Origin: Clostridium ragsdalei P11
GTDB taxonomy: Bacteria; Bacillota; Clostridia; Clostridiales; Clostridiaceae
Assembly: GCF_001675165.1 (NCBI RefSeq)
Contig: NZ_LROS01000007.1
Span: 1-64,000, forward strand
Direction of reading: 5' to 3'
DNA length: 64,000 nucleotides
The translations under genes were made by a program, and so were the position numbers. Below are positions 35,241 to 44,154 of this stretch, piece after piece. The notes under the pieces are model-generated. The model made no database searches, had not been told where the DNA came from, and saw only the letters and a list, made by a program, of their open reading frames with translations. Positions within the stretch are counted from its first letter, which is position 1, and each line of letters begins with the position of its first letter.

Positions 35241-37586
35241 ATGGAAGAAGTTTTAAAAAATTTTGTGGAAAAGTATGATTTAAAGGTGGAAAAAACAATA
35301 TATGATGGTGACACTAAAAGGAATGTGAATAACCCCATACTTTTTCTCTTTATAGGAAATAGTACTGAAGATGCCTATGAGTATATTAGAAATAGTATAA
35401 ATAAAAAATGGGGCAATGGCAGAGGTGCAGTTTTTATAAATGTTTCCACAAAATCTGTTAAAGATACGGATAATTCTTTTAGCATCCAGCTCCATGAAAA
35501 TTTTAAAAATAAAAAGACGTTGAGAAAAGATATAAGAGATAGATTTTACAGTAATAAGGAAGATCTTAAAAGTTTAAATCGAAAAATTACAGAAGCTAGA
35601 GATAAGTTGTTGTCAGAGGGGGACATGTTTAACTCCTTTGACAGCATAAATATTTCTGTAATTACTACGTCTAAGGATCCATTGAATGTAATACTTACAG
35701 AAGTGACTGTACTTTTAAAAAAGAGGATGCTGGAGGTATTTAAACTCAGTTCTGCAGATCTCTATGTTTTAATTAAAAGTCAAAATTTAGAGGATGAGGT
35801 CTATGAAGGGGCAGTTACAGTAGGATTTTTTAGGGAAGTGGAATATTTTCAAAAGGATAGCTTTAGCTTTAAAGAAGACATAGCTGTTTATGGAGATGAG
35901 ACACAGCTTAATGTTACCTGGGAAGGGCCTCTATTTTATCTTACCTATGTTCTGGAGGAAAAAAATGAGAAGGGCATAATTCCTAAATGTTCCATGGATA
36001 ACAACTATGAAATAATTTCCTATATAAATCTTATAAAAAATAGGGAGGCATCATCAAATGCCTATTCGGATACGGAAAATCAGTATTATGACAACAATAT
36101 ATTTAAATCAAACATAAGTTATGATAATTCTATGAATAGGTATATTTCAGCAGGACTTTCACAGGTGAAAAGACCTAATAGTGCCATTGCTATTTCTGTG
36201 CTTGGAGCATTTTATGGAAGAATGTTAAATGAAATGAATACACTCTCTAAAAAGCAGAAGGAATTTATAAATGAAGTTTTAAAAATTGATGAGGCAAGTA
36301 TTGAACTTCAAGTTGAAGAAATACTTCCTGGGGGAGTAACAATAGAAGACATGCAGGGGATTATGGCAGATAATTTGAAACAGGTAGAGAAAAAAATATC
36401 AAGCTTTAACTTAAGGGAGATAGAAGAAAAGTTATACGATGATAGATGCGAAAAGTTTTTCTTTGAAAACTTTCAAAAGCCTTCTGAGGAATCGGTGAAA
36501 AACTGTGATTTAGAAAATAATATGAGGACTTTGATTAGAAAAAATATACTTGAGGACAATAAGCTTAATTTATATTGTGCCTTTAACTGGACCTCGGAGG
36601 AAGGAGAAACTGTAAGTTATATAAGAAATAGAAGAGATTCTATCTTGAAATTTGTAAGTAAGTTAAATGATGAAATTGAGGATATATATGAGACAAGATT
36701 TGCTCCTAGCTTTGGTATTAAAAGTTTTTTTTCAAAAGGTGCTCAGGTAAAAGAAGCTCAGGAGAAAATATTTTTGGATGTATATGGGAGAAAATTAGAA
36801 ATATTGAAATTAAATATATCAAAGAAAATTCTTGATATTTACGAGGATGTTCTTTTAAAGGTTCACAGTGAAGTTTCAAGTTATATAAATAGGATAAAGG
36901 ATCTAGGACAGACAATAAAAAGTTGTGAAAATGAAGTTATAGAAAAACAGGATAAATATACAGCTCAAAATGTAGGGGCTTACTATGAAAATGTAGTAAA
37001 TGATATATTGGATAAACTTGAAAAAAATTTTGGAAAAGCATTTTATTTAGAAGATAAATACCTGGGAAATACAGTAGAAAATTTAAAGAAATCGGATGAA
37101 AAATTTCTGGGGAAGGTAATATATTTTTGCACTAAATATATTTTAAGTGAGGATCAGTTTAAAAAATCTTTTGAAGAAGAATTTAATGAAAGGGCCAATG
37201 TGAATGTTCCTAATTTGGAAACTAAGGTGCTTTCAAAAGAAGAATTATACCGAAAGCTTTACGACATGCTGGATAAAAATTCAGCTTTGAAAATTTATAT
37301 AATGAATTATGATGTAAAGCCCTACATGGAAAAATACTTTTTTGGAGATTACAGCAGTGATTTTATAAAGTATGCTTTTGATTTTGACAGGAAAACCAGA
37401 AATTATAAAATAGGATACATAGATGAAATAAAGAGCAGTGGTATTGAAAAGTTGAATTTAATGGGTGGTTTTGGAGCAAAGGATATTATTTATGTAAGAA
37501 ATTCAATGGAATTTTATAATTATTGTATGGAAAATGGATATTTGATCCATGGAGTAGATGAAAAACTGCTGCCAGAAATTAGTTAA
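35241..37586 (+). CDS. Large helical protein of unknown function, tubulin-operon partner
   Basis: About 781 residues. It starts at ATG 35241, 6 bases after GGGAGGA; the frame extends to a TTG at 35226 within that site. The first 260 residues are mixed alpha/beta with a strand-loop at NPILFLFIGNSTEDAYEYI (no clear P-loop). From about 360 onward it is predicted helical, including coiled coils near 400-440 and 500-600. I recognise no catalytic motif. Its position directly behind the tubulin-like gene suggests an adaptor or regulator of that protein. Confidence 0.7.
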   Translation: MEEVLKNFVEKYDLKVEKTIYDGDTKRNVNNPILFLFIGNSTEDAYEYIRNSINKKWGNGRGAVFINVSTKSVKDTDNSFSIQLHENFKNKKTLRKDIRDRFYSNKEDLKSLNRKITEARDKLLSEGDMFNSFDSINISVITTSKDPLNVILTEVTVLLKKRMLEVFKLSSADLYVLIKSQNLEDEVYEGAVTVGFFREVEYFQKDSFSFKEDIAVYGDETQLNVTWEGPLFYLTYVLEEKNEKGIIPKCSMDNNYEIISYINLIKNREASSNAYSDTENQYYDNNIFKSNISYDNSMNRYISAGLSQVKRPNSAIAISVLGAFYGRMLNEMNTLSKKQKEFINEVLKIDEASIELQVEEILPGGVTIEDMQGIMADNLKQVEKKISSFNLREIEEKLYDDRCEKFFFENFQKPSEESVKNCDLENNMRTLIRKNILEDNKLNLYCAFNWTSEEGETVSYIRNRRDSILKFVSKLNDEIEDIYETRFAPSFGIKSFFSKGAQVKEAQEKIFLDVYGRKLEILKLNISKKILDIYEDVLLKVHSEVSSYINRIKDLGQTIKSCENEVIEKQDKYTAQNVGAYYENVVNDILDKLEKNFGKAFYLEDKYLGNTVENLKKSDEKFLGKVIYFCTKYILSEDQFKKSFEEEFNERANVNVPNLETKVLSKEELYRKLYDMLDKNSALKIYIMNYDVKPYMEKYFFGDYSSDFIKYAFDFDRKTRNYKIGYIDEIKSSGIEKLNLMGGFGAKDIIYVRNSMEFYNYCMENGYLIHGVDEKLLPEIS

Positions 37587-37770
37587 GAATTAATAATTAA
37601 GAATGAATAGTGAATGAGGATTTTTCTCCACTATGTTACGAAAAATCTTAAATTTAAAGCTCATTAAAGCGAGGCTTTAATGGCGTTACATTTTAGATTT
37701 TCTGAAGTGTTAACGGAAGAAAATCATCCATAACTATTAATTCTTAACTCTTAACTATTAATTGTATTTT
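37583..37770 (+). repeat. Family B palindromic element (copy B2)
   Basis: Begins inside the end of the preceding gene (AGTTAAGAATTAATAATTAA) and ends TTCTTAACTCTTAACTATTA. The centre GCGAGGCTTTAATGGCG is a hairpin loop region. The preceding protein ends at the first bases of the repeat, so the insertion may have set its stop codon. Confidence 0.65.
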
Positions 37771-37850
37771 TATCCATTAAGAGTAAAAGATTTTTATATA
37801 TAAATCTAATTTTACTTAGAATATTTATATAACAAGTAGGAGGTATCCAG

Positions 37851-39110
37851 TTGGTAGAAAAAAGAGTAAATTTAACTATGACTGTTATGAGTTTAATAGG
37901 AGGCATCATAGGATTTATTATAGGGGAAATTTTTATAAATGCTTATAAGTATAAGATGAGTGGAAGCTTACTTATGGGGTTTTATTTTGGAATCATAGCA
38001 CTTTGCATAGGTACTTTTTGCCTTGTAGGAGAGATGATAAATCCAAGGTTGAATGGAGTTACGTGGAAAAACAATTACTTAAAGACTTCTTTTAAATTTT
38101 TGATTCCCTGTACTTTTATTGCAATTTTTGTATTTGGCATGCTTTTTCAATTTATATATGAAAGCAGCGGATTGAAGTTTCAAAAGGTGAACGATATAGT
38201 TTTTGTAATAGATACTTCAGGAAGTATGGCAAATACTGATCCTCAAAATGAGAGATTTTCTTCGGTTTTAAATCTTATGGATAATATGAACACACAAAAT
38301 AGGGTTTCAATATATAAGTTTGATGATACTTCAAAGAGAATAATACCTATGACAGAGGTTTCAGATTCACTTAAGAAAAATGCTGAGGAAGAGTTGAAAC
38401 AATATGAAACTCCAGCTGGAAATACCAACATGGGAGAAGCCATTAACAGTGCTTATGATGAAATAAATTCAACTAAAAAACCTGGAAGAAAGGCTGCGGT
38501 AATTTTGCTTTCAGATGGTGAAGACAATTTTGGATTAAATAAAAAATTTGATGAGACTCTTAAACCTTTTAAAGATTCAAATATATCTATTTATACAATA
38601 GGCATGTCTAATGAAAATAACTTTACTACCCTTAAGAAAATTGCAAAAGATACTCATGGAGAATATTATAATGTAAAAAATGCCAGTGATTTAAAGGGAA
38701 CCTTTAGTAAGATATATTATGCAACTCAGCAGAGGTTATTAGTAGACAGAAGAGATGGATTAACTGAATCTTCTACTTTATATATGATACTTAGAGTACT
38801 TTTAATTACAATTATATCTGGACTTATAACAATGTCTATAAGTTTTGTATTTGATAATAAAAATTTACTTAAGAGATTTTTAATAGGTGGAATTGCAGCT
38901 GGATTTTTAGGAGGACTTATTATGGAAGTAGGATTTTTAAATTACCCAGACCATGGTTCTCTTTATAGGGCACTTTTAGTTATTATGATTGCGCTTATAT
39001 TTACACTTATTCCAGTTATGGTTGATATAAAAGATTATTCTAAAAGTAGTTATTTGAGGGGAAATCAGAGAACTAGTTTTGACAAAACTAAAGGTAATAC
39101 TTTTAGGTAA
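37851..39110 (+). CDS. Polytopic membrane protein with von Willebrand A domain
   Basis: Protein of 419 residues. Three N-terminal membrane spans (about 10-100) precede a vWA domain (about 112-295) with MIDAS residues DTSGS, TNMGEA and LLSDGEDN. Three further spans follow (about 305-395) and a short basic tail. The vWA sequence resembles that of 30327-31781 (SGSMANTDP against SGSMKQSDP), so the two are distant paralogues with different anchors. Both SMxxxDP segments suggest a shared ligand. The TTG start follows GTAGGAGGT. Confidence 0.82.
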   Translation: MVEKRVNLTMTVMSLIGGIIGFIIGEIFINAYKYKMSGSLLMGFYFGIIALCIGTFCLVGEMINPRLNGVTWKNNYLKTSFKFLIPCTFIAIFVFGMLFQFIYESSGLKFQKVNDIVFVIDTSGSMANTDPQNERFSSVLNLMDNMNTQNRVSIYKFDDTSKRIIPMTEVSDSLKKNAEEELKQYETPAGNTNMGEAINSAYDEINSTKKPGRKAAVILLSDGEDNFGLNKKFDETLKPFKDSNISIYTIGMSNENNFTTLKKIAKDTHGEYYNVKNASDLKGTFSKIYYATQQRLLVDRRDGLTESSTLYMILRVLLITIISGLITMSISFVFDNKNLLKRFLIGGIAAGFLGGLIMEVGFLNYPDHGSLYRALLVIMIALIFTLIPVMVDIKDYSKSSYLRGNQRTSFDKTKGNTFR

Positions 39111-39131
39111 TTACTCAACTTTTGCACATAA

Positions 39132-39357
39132 TATAAAGACTTTGCGAGTCAAAGCTCGCAAGTTAAGAATTAATAATGAAAAATTAATAGTGAAGGATGA
39201 TTTTTAGCTATCGCAAAAAATCTTTAAATTTATATAACTTATCAATGTTTCGCTTTAGCAAAACATTGATGAAAATCTTAATCAAAGATTTTTTGTAGTG
39301 TAACGGAAAAAATCCACAGTAACTATTAATTCTTCATTCTTAACTATTAATTATATT
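39132..39357 (+). repeat. Family A palindromic element (copy A4)
   Basis: Starts near GACTTTGCGAGTCAAAGCTC, with AGTTAAGAATTAATAATGAA after it, inner GTTTCGCTTTAGCAAAAC, and TTCTTCATTCTTAACTATTA at the end. The start hairpin differs from A2/A3 by paired changes (GCGAGTC.. against GCGAAGC..). Confidence 0.72.
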
Positions 39358-39377
39358 TAGAATTGGGTGGTATAGCA

Positions 39378-40025
39378 ATGAAGATAATTGAATTTGAAGA
39401 TAGCTCCAATGAAATATGTGAAATTAGCTGCGAAGTTGAAAAAGACAGGCTTTATATAAGATGGAAATGGCCTAAAGATACAGATATAGTGTATGTAATG
39501 AAAACTGACAACTTGGATGATTTTTCTTTGAATGATGCAGAGTTGAAAAGTACAAAATTATATACTATGGAAGAGTATAAAGAATTCAATGGGTATTGTG
39601 AGACCATTAAAGAAATAAATCAGTATAGGTACTATGTTTTTCCAGCGGTTGAAAGTGATGATGATATACTGCTTGTAAAACAGGATAATGGTAAAAATCA
39701 AATTGTAGTGAGTACAGGGAAACCTGACATATACTATGACATAAAAGAAGTAAAATCTCTAAAAGGTTTATTTTCCAAGGATAAAAAGCTGCAGATAACT
39801 ATAAAGTCAGAAATTCCCCTTCATAAGGATGTATTGTGCTATGTAAAAAAGAGAGATTCTTATCCTATGAACAATAAGGATGGCATAAGTTTTGATTTTA
39901 TCTGTGATATTCATGTTGGCATAAATGAAATGCCGGAAATAACAGTAAAAAAGGATGAATATGTAAAAGTGTTTATAAAGGATGTTGATAAATACGGTGG
40001 TAGTTATAAGCTTTGTAGGTTGTAA
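39378..40025 (+). CDS. Beta-sandwich protein, paralogue of the first cluster gene
   Basis: About 215 residues, beta-rich, no signal peptide. It aligns with the C-terminal two thirds of the protein at 25251-26294: DRLYIRWKWPKDTDIVYVM against GQLSLEWGWPEGIDKVLLC, and DIYYDIKEVKSLKGLF against EIFYEIDLKRSLLGKL. It lacks the acidic N-terminal region. ATG 39378 follows GGGTGG; the frame extends to a TTG at 39363. Its 3' end is duplicated as a fragment at 41456-41474. Confidence 0.7.
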   Translation: MKIIEFEDSSNEICEISCEVEKDRLYIRWKWPKDTDIVYVMKTDNLDDFSLNDAELKSTKLYTMEEYKEFNGYCETIKEINQYRYYVFPAVESDDDILLVKQDNGKNQIVVSTGKPDIYYDIKEVKSLKGLFSKDKKLQITIKSEIPLHKDVLCYVKKRDSYPMNNKDGISFDFICDIHVGINEMPEITVKKDEYVKVFIKDVDKYGGSYKLCRL

Positions 40026-40298
40026 GTAAAATTTGAAGTATACTACGAGATATTTTTACAACCTTCAGCCTATTAAATATTTTGATAAGTCTAAGCAAAA
40101 AATTCTAGAAAATCTAAGAGCTTTCGAAAACTCGTACCTCAAACAATTCAAAAGTTCTAAGATTTTCACAAATTTTTTACTAAGACTTATGTACAAAATA
40201 TTTAAATGTGCTTCATTATTGTAAAATATCTCTTCGTATAAGTTCAAATTTTACTTAAGATCACATATAGATAGTCAATATTAGCGTCTCAACTACTA
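40008..40298 (+). repeat. Left member of a direct repeat flanking an inserted cassette
   Basis: AAGCTTTGTAGGTTGTAAGT and the flank ACATATAGATAGTCAATATT...TCTCAACTACTA recur at 41456-41530, there joined directly without the D3 interior. The queG-like gene and the broken Nudix gene lie between the two copies. Confidence 0.65.
40026..40262 (+). repeat. Family D palindromic element (copy D3)
   Basis: Outer arms GTAAAATTTGAA and TTCAAATTTTAC flank the usual inner blocks (GATAAGTCTAAG / CTAAGACTTAT) and the apex CTCGTACCTCAAACA (40131-40145). Short open frames exist on both strands but only reflect the palindrome. The 41476-41490 site carries both outer arms with the interior removed. Confidence 0.75.
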
Positions 40299-40386
40299 TA
40301 AGATATTTTTATTAGCAATTTATGAGAGAGTTTGCATTTGTAAAATATGATGAAGAAAAATATTTTATATAAAAGGAGCAATATAT

Positions 40387-41052
40387 ATGAGCGACTTATA
40401 CAATGATATTTTGGAGATTTTTAAGAAAAATTCTGATATTCTATTTGGTACTTCAAATATAGACTTTAGTGAATATAAATCAGATTATAAATGTGCATTA
40501 GTTTTTGGTGTTCCGCATACGAATTTATTGAGTAAAAATAGTTATAAAGAAGAGAAACTTGAAAATTTAATACGGGAATCAAGTGATAGGATTAAATTAT
40601 TATTAGAAAAAATTACCACCGTATTAAAAAAATACAAAATTCAATATTATATACCACCCGTTGCACAATCAAATGAAGAAACACTCATTGCACCATTCTC
40701 ATTTAAATTTGCAAGTGTTAATGCAGGGTTAGGGTGGATAGGTAAAAATGGTGTTTTGATTACAGAAAAGTATGGACCAAGAGTAAGATTATCTGCAATA
40801 CTAATTAATTTTGATTTGCCAATAGGAAGCCCAATTACAAAGAGTAAATGTCCAACAGAGTGTAATATATGCGTTAATGCTTGTCCTCATAAGGCTTTAA
40901 GTGGTTATAAATGGAACATAGATACAAAACGTGAAAAATTAATTAACTATAAATTATGTAATCAGAAAAGAAGCCTTTATATAAAAACACATCATAGAAA
41001 ACATTCTTGTGGATTTTGTATGGTGTCATGTCCTATTGGAATATCAAAGTGA
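40387..41052 (+). CDS. QueG-like double [4Fe-4S] cluster protein
   Basis: Protein of 221 residues with a C-terminal ferredoxin-like arrangement: CPTECNICVNACPHKAL and a second set HSCGFCMVSCPIGI, enough for two clusters. The middle segment FKFASVNAGLGWIGKNGVLIT is typical of epoxyqueuosine reductase and its relatives. It is shorter than true QueG (about 300 residues or more) and lacks the long C-terminal extension. So it belongs to the QueG-like group of uncertain function. The ATG follows AAAAGGAGC. It lies within the cassette bounded by direct repeats and is unrelated to the surrounding cluster. Confidence 0.75.
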   Translation: MSDLYNDILEIFKKNSDILFGTSNIDFSEYKSDYKCALVFGVPHTNLLSKNSYKEEKLENLIRESSDRIKLLLEKITTVLKKYKIQYYIPPVAQSNEETLIAPFSFKFASVNAGLGWIGKNGVLITEKYGPRVRLSAILINFDLPIGSPITKSKCPTECNICVNACPHKALSGYKWNIDTKREKLINYKLCNQKRSLYIKTHHRKHSCGFCMVSCPIGISK

Positions 41053-41434
41053 GAAGGTTTTATGGGTGACTCCTGGTGGTAGAGTTGAGGAAGGCGAAAA
41101 CTTTGAACAAGCATTAAGAAGAGAATTATTTGAAGAAACAGGCTTGGTATTCTATTCAATAGGATCTTGGATATGGACAAGAGAAGTAGTCTTTAATGGC
41201 AAAAAAGGAGATTTTGTTAGTTATGAGAGGTATTATCTTATTAAATCAGAGAATACAGATATATCCTTTAAAAGCATGACACCCAATGAGGTAAGAACTC
41301 TAAAGGGTTATAAATGGTGGAGCGTAGATGAGATAGTATCATCGAACGAAGAATTTTTCACGCCGCAAATTGGCAATCTTTTTTTAGAAATTATTTCTGG
41401 AAATATACCCAATAGTCCAATAAACATCAATTAG
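41009..41434 (+). pseudogene. N-terminally truncated Nudix hydrolase
   Basis: The frame contains a complete Nudix box, GGRVEEGENFEQALRRELFE plus ETGL, and the rest of the fold (KWWSVDEIV, FFTPQIG). Upstream of it only about 20 residues are available before it runs, out of frame, into the end of the QueG-like gene. Normal Nudix proteins have 30-40 residues including the first strand there. The first ATG (41009) overlaps the QueG-like gene by 44 bases and has no ribosome binding site. I read it as a remnant joined to the neighbouring gene by deletion near 41050. A short functional protein is possible. Confidence 0.6.
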
Positions 41435-41455
41435 GTAATAGTCTGCTTTTTTCAA

Positions 41456-41530
41456 AAGCTTTGTAGGTTTTAAGTAAAATTTTACTTACAATTACATATA
41501 TAAATAGTCAATATTAGATTCTCAACTACT
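41456..41530 (+). repeat. Right member of the direct repeat, with collapsed D element
   Basis: AAGCTTTGTAGGTTTTAAGT copies the 3' end of the gene at 39378-40025. It is followed by TAAGTAAAATTTTACTTA, a perfect palindrome made of the two D3 outer arms, and then by the D3 right flank (ACATATATAAATAGTCAATA...TCTCAACTACTA). It therefore looks like the same locus with the D interior deleted. Confidence 0.65.
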
Positions 41531-41552
41531 AATGGATGATAGGTGGTAAAAT

Positions 41553-41720
41553 ATGAAAAAGAATAAATTATTTGCATTAATAAATTTCGTAATTATTTTC
41601 TTAACATTTTTTATAGGATTTGAGGTTATCAAACTAAAAAGTAATCTAATTAATTATATTATACTTGGAATAGTAGATGGATGTCTATTGTACTTATACC
41701 CGAAACTATTTGATAATTAG
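41553..41720 (+). CDS. Small membrane protein (55 residues)
   Basis: ATG after AGGTGG opens a frame of 55 residues: a basic N-terminus MKKNK, a strong membrane segment (LFALINFVIIFLTFFIGFEV), and a second hydrophobic stretch (NYIILGIVDGCLLYLYP). I do not recognise a family. It precedes another small membrane protein by about 50 bases, and the two may be cotranscribed. Confidence 0.6.
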   Translation: MKKNKLFALINFVIIFLTFFIGFEVIKLKSNLINYIILGIVDGCLLYLYPKLFDN

Positions 41721-41772
41721 CAATATTTGAATTCAAATCGAACCAAATATAAATATCAAAAGGGGGAGGACT

Positions 41773-42021
41773 TTGAAAAGAAATTTTTCAATAGTTAGGT
41801 TTATACTTGGAATATTAATAATTATATTAGCCATAAGCATATTTATTGGCAACATTGATAGTAGAATAGTAATGCCGTATATGCTTACTTGTTTAGGTGT
41901 TTTTCAAATTTTTAATGGTTTGCACTTTTATAAGCAGGGTAAAAAATCAGATGGGATACTATTAATTTTATGCAGCATATTTATCTTTGGTGTTGTAATT
42001 AAAATTTCATTTTTCTTATAA
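41773..42021 (+). CDS. Small membrane protein, DUF3953-like
   Basis: Protein of 82 residues with three membrane spans: IVRFILGILIIILAISIFIG, the region around MPYMLTCLGVFQIFNGL, and GILLILCSIFIFGVVIKI. The compact three-helix layout with YMLTCLG...FNGLHFY resembles short Firmicutes proteins labelled DUF3953. Function unknown. The TTG start follows GGGGGAGGA. It lies inside the stretch of small genes that interrupts the GTPase cluster. Confidence 0.7.
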   Translation: MKRNFSIVRFILGILIIILAISIFIGNIDSRIVMPYMLTCLGVFQIFNGLHFYKQGKKSDGILLILCSIFIFGVVIKISFFL

Positions 42022-42111
42022 AGTCTATAATTTAATTTAGTAATTTGTTTAAAGATGTTATATACAATAAAGTATAGTTAAAATAATCAATAGAATAGAG
42101 GTACTAAGGTG

Positions 42112-42822
42112 ATGGATGAAAAAACTATGGAAACACTAAAGAAACTAGATATGAAGGGTGTACGTGAGGCTATATTATATAATTATATACAGGAGCAAAA
42201 GAGAAACAAATTAAAAAGTTATAAGATACTTAATCAATCTGTTAAGAAAGGACAAATTTTGTTTGTTGGTTCTTCATTAATGGAATTTTTCCCAATTAAT
42301 GAGATGCAGCAAACTTTAGAGAAAAACTGTATTATCTATAATCGCGGAATTGCGGGTTTTGTAACAACAGAATTATTAGCTTCTATGAACGAATGTATTT
42401 TTGAGTTAGAACCATCAAAAATATTTATTAATATAGGAACAAATGATATGAATACACCAGATTATAAGAAGGAAAATTTAATTAAGAACTATGATAAGAT
42501 TTTAACTCAAATAAGTGAAAAGCTCCCTCATTGCGAAGTGCATTTAATGGCTTATTATCCACTGAATGCAAAAGCTGACTTTCCTGGAGTAGATGAAGAA
42601 TTTAAAAAAAGTAGATTTAAGACACGTACAAATGCTATTATTCTAGAAGCAAATGAAGATGTTGAAAAATTAGCTAAAAAACATAATTACAAATTTATTA
42701 ATGTAAATGATGGATTAATGGATGAAGAAGGAAACTTGAAAGAAGAATTTTCAATAGAAGGTATACATATGTGGCCAAATGCATATTCAGTTATTCTTGA
42801 AAATATGAAGAAATATTTATAG
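42112..42822 (+). CDS. SGNH/GDSL-family hydrolase
   Basis: Soluble protein of about 236 residues with the four SGNH blocks: FVGSSLMEFFP (Ser; the usual GDS is GSS), NRGIAGF (Gly), NIGTNDMN (Asn) and GIHMWPNAY (Asp/His pair, here preceded by EGIH). It resembles the lysophospholipase/acyl-hydrolase members used for acetyl-ester removal. No signal peptide, so it acts in the cytoplasm. ATG 42112 is preferred over the adjacent GTG 42109. It ends 56 bases before the second GTPase gene. Confidence 0.82.
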   Translation: MDEKTMETLKKLDMKGVREAILYNYIQEQKRNKLKSYKILNQSVKKGQILFVGSSLMEFFPINEMQQTLEKNCIIYNRGIAGFVTTELLASMNECIFELEPSKIFINIGTNDMNTPDYKKENLIKNYDKILTQISEKLPHCEVHLMAYYPLNAKADFPGVDEEFKKSRFKTRTNAIILEANEDVEKLAKKHNYKFINVNDGLMDEEGNLKEEFSIEGIHMWPNAYSVILENMKKYL

Positions 42823-42877
42823 CAAGCACTATGTGTTTATTTTCAACTTAGAAGATTTAATATGGAGGAGTGAGATT

Positions 42878-44152
42878 ATGGAAATCTTTAAATTTTTCAG
42901 GAGTGGTAATAGTGAACCTAGAAATACTTATGAGAAGGCAACTTATGAAAGAGGTCCTTTTATGATAACATGTCCTTTTTGCTTTAAAAAGTTTAAATCA
43001 GATCATGTAGTATTTAGGGCTTCCCACTCGGAAAAGGGAGATCCTGAATATGAAAAGGTAGAGGATGAGCTTCTTAATAGATACTATAAAAAGATAGGAA
43101 AAGGAACATTAGGGCCAATGAATCCCATTGTTAAGGCTCAGGCACTTCCTGAAAGAAATAAGACGAGAGTGGACAAAGTACTAGTTGAAATTAAAGATAA
43201 ATACGATGCAAGTACAGATGAAAGATTATGTCCTTACTGTCACAATGATTTGCCTATAACTTCAGGAAGAGGACCTTCTAAAATTATATCCGTTATAGGA
43301 GCTTCTCAAGTAGGGAAGTCCGTATATATGACAACTCTTCTTTATGTTCTTGAAAAGTATACTTGTGAAAGAATAGGGGCCTCTCTTATTGCAGGAAACT
43401 CCGGGTATAATGATGAGATAAGAGAAAATCAAGAGAGAATTTTCGAGAAAAATTTAATGCTCGATCCTACTCCCAAACAGCATGTAGAACCTTTAATAGA
43501 AAATTTGAAATTTAAAGAGGATAAAATTCCACCTTTGACTCTTATTTTTTATGATATACCAGGTGAGGGTATGACAGATAAGACCTATATGGAAAATCAT
43601 GCAGAACATATAAAGAATTCAGATGGAATAATATTTCTTGTAGATCCACTTCAAATGAGGACTTTGAGGAAAAAGTTAAGCATTGTAAATAGGGAAAAAG
43701 GTGACTTTACGGAAAAGTATCAGGAACCAAAGGATATAATAGTGTATTTGTTTGAAAATTTTATATCCAAGGAATCTAAAGAAAAAACGCATATACCTAC
43801 GGCAGTAGTGGTTACTAAAAGTGATATGCTTAAGAATTTAAAGGATGAAGAATATATAGGAGAGAACAGTAATATATTTAAAAATTACAATCATGAAGGA
43901 TTTTTTAATTTAAATGAATTTGAAAATATTGATGGTGAAGTTAGAAAATTTTTATTGAAAGCTGATGCCCCATTTAAAGGTGCAGTGGATGCTTGTTTTA
44001 AAACTGCAGGTTATTTTGCAGTATCTTCTCTGGGTTCTAATTCCAATCATCTTGAAATAGATAGAAGCAGCAGTATAAATCCTATTAGAGTGGATGAGCC
44101 TTTTTTGTGGCTGCTTTATAAAATGAATTATCTGGATGGGGGCAGGGAATAG
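42878..44152 (+). CDS. Zinc-ribbon P-loop GTPase-like protein, copy 2
   Basis: About 424 residues; paralogue of 26514-27692. Cysteine pairs CPFC (32-35) and CPYC-type (118-121) make a zinc ribbon. The P-loop is GASQVGKS (141-148). The switch segment is FYDIPGEG near 225, and TKSD near 310 corresponds to SKID in copy 1. The C-terminal EPFLWLLYK motif is shared with copy 1 (DPFLWLLYK). I choose ATG 42878 after GGAGGAG; the frame extends to a GTG at 42833. The GAP1-like partner follows 2 bases later. Confidence 0.8.
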   Translation: MEIFKFFRSGNSEPRNTYEKATYERGPFMITCPFCFKKFKSDHVVFRASHSEKGDPEYEKVEDELLNRYYKKIGKGTLGPMNPIVKAQALPERNKTRVDKVLVEIKDKYDASTDERLCPYCHNDLPITSGRGPSKIISVIGASQVGKSVYMTTLLYVLEKYTCERIGASLIAGNSGYNDEIRENQERIFEKNLMLDPTPKQHVEPLIENLKFKEDKIPPLTLIFYDIPGEGMTDKTYMENHAEHIKNSDGIIFLVDPLQMRTLRKKLSIVNREKGDFTEKYQEPKDIIVYLFENFISKESKEKTHIPTAVVVTKSDMLKNLKDEEYIGENSNIFKNYNHEGFFNLNEFENIDGEVRKFLLKADAPFKGAVDACFKTAGYFAVSSLGSNSNHLEIDRSSSINPIRVDEPFLWLLYKMNYLDGGRE

Positions 44153-44154
44153 AT

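Noticed and set aside
40033-40247. Short open frames on both strands across 40033-40247
   Set aside because: They lie fully inside palindrome D3, mirror each other, and have no ribosome binding site or protein-like composition.
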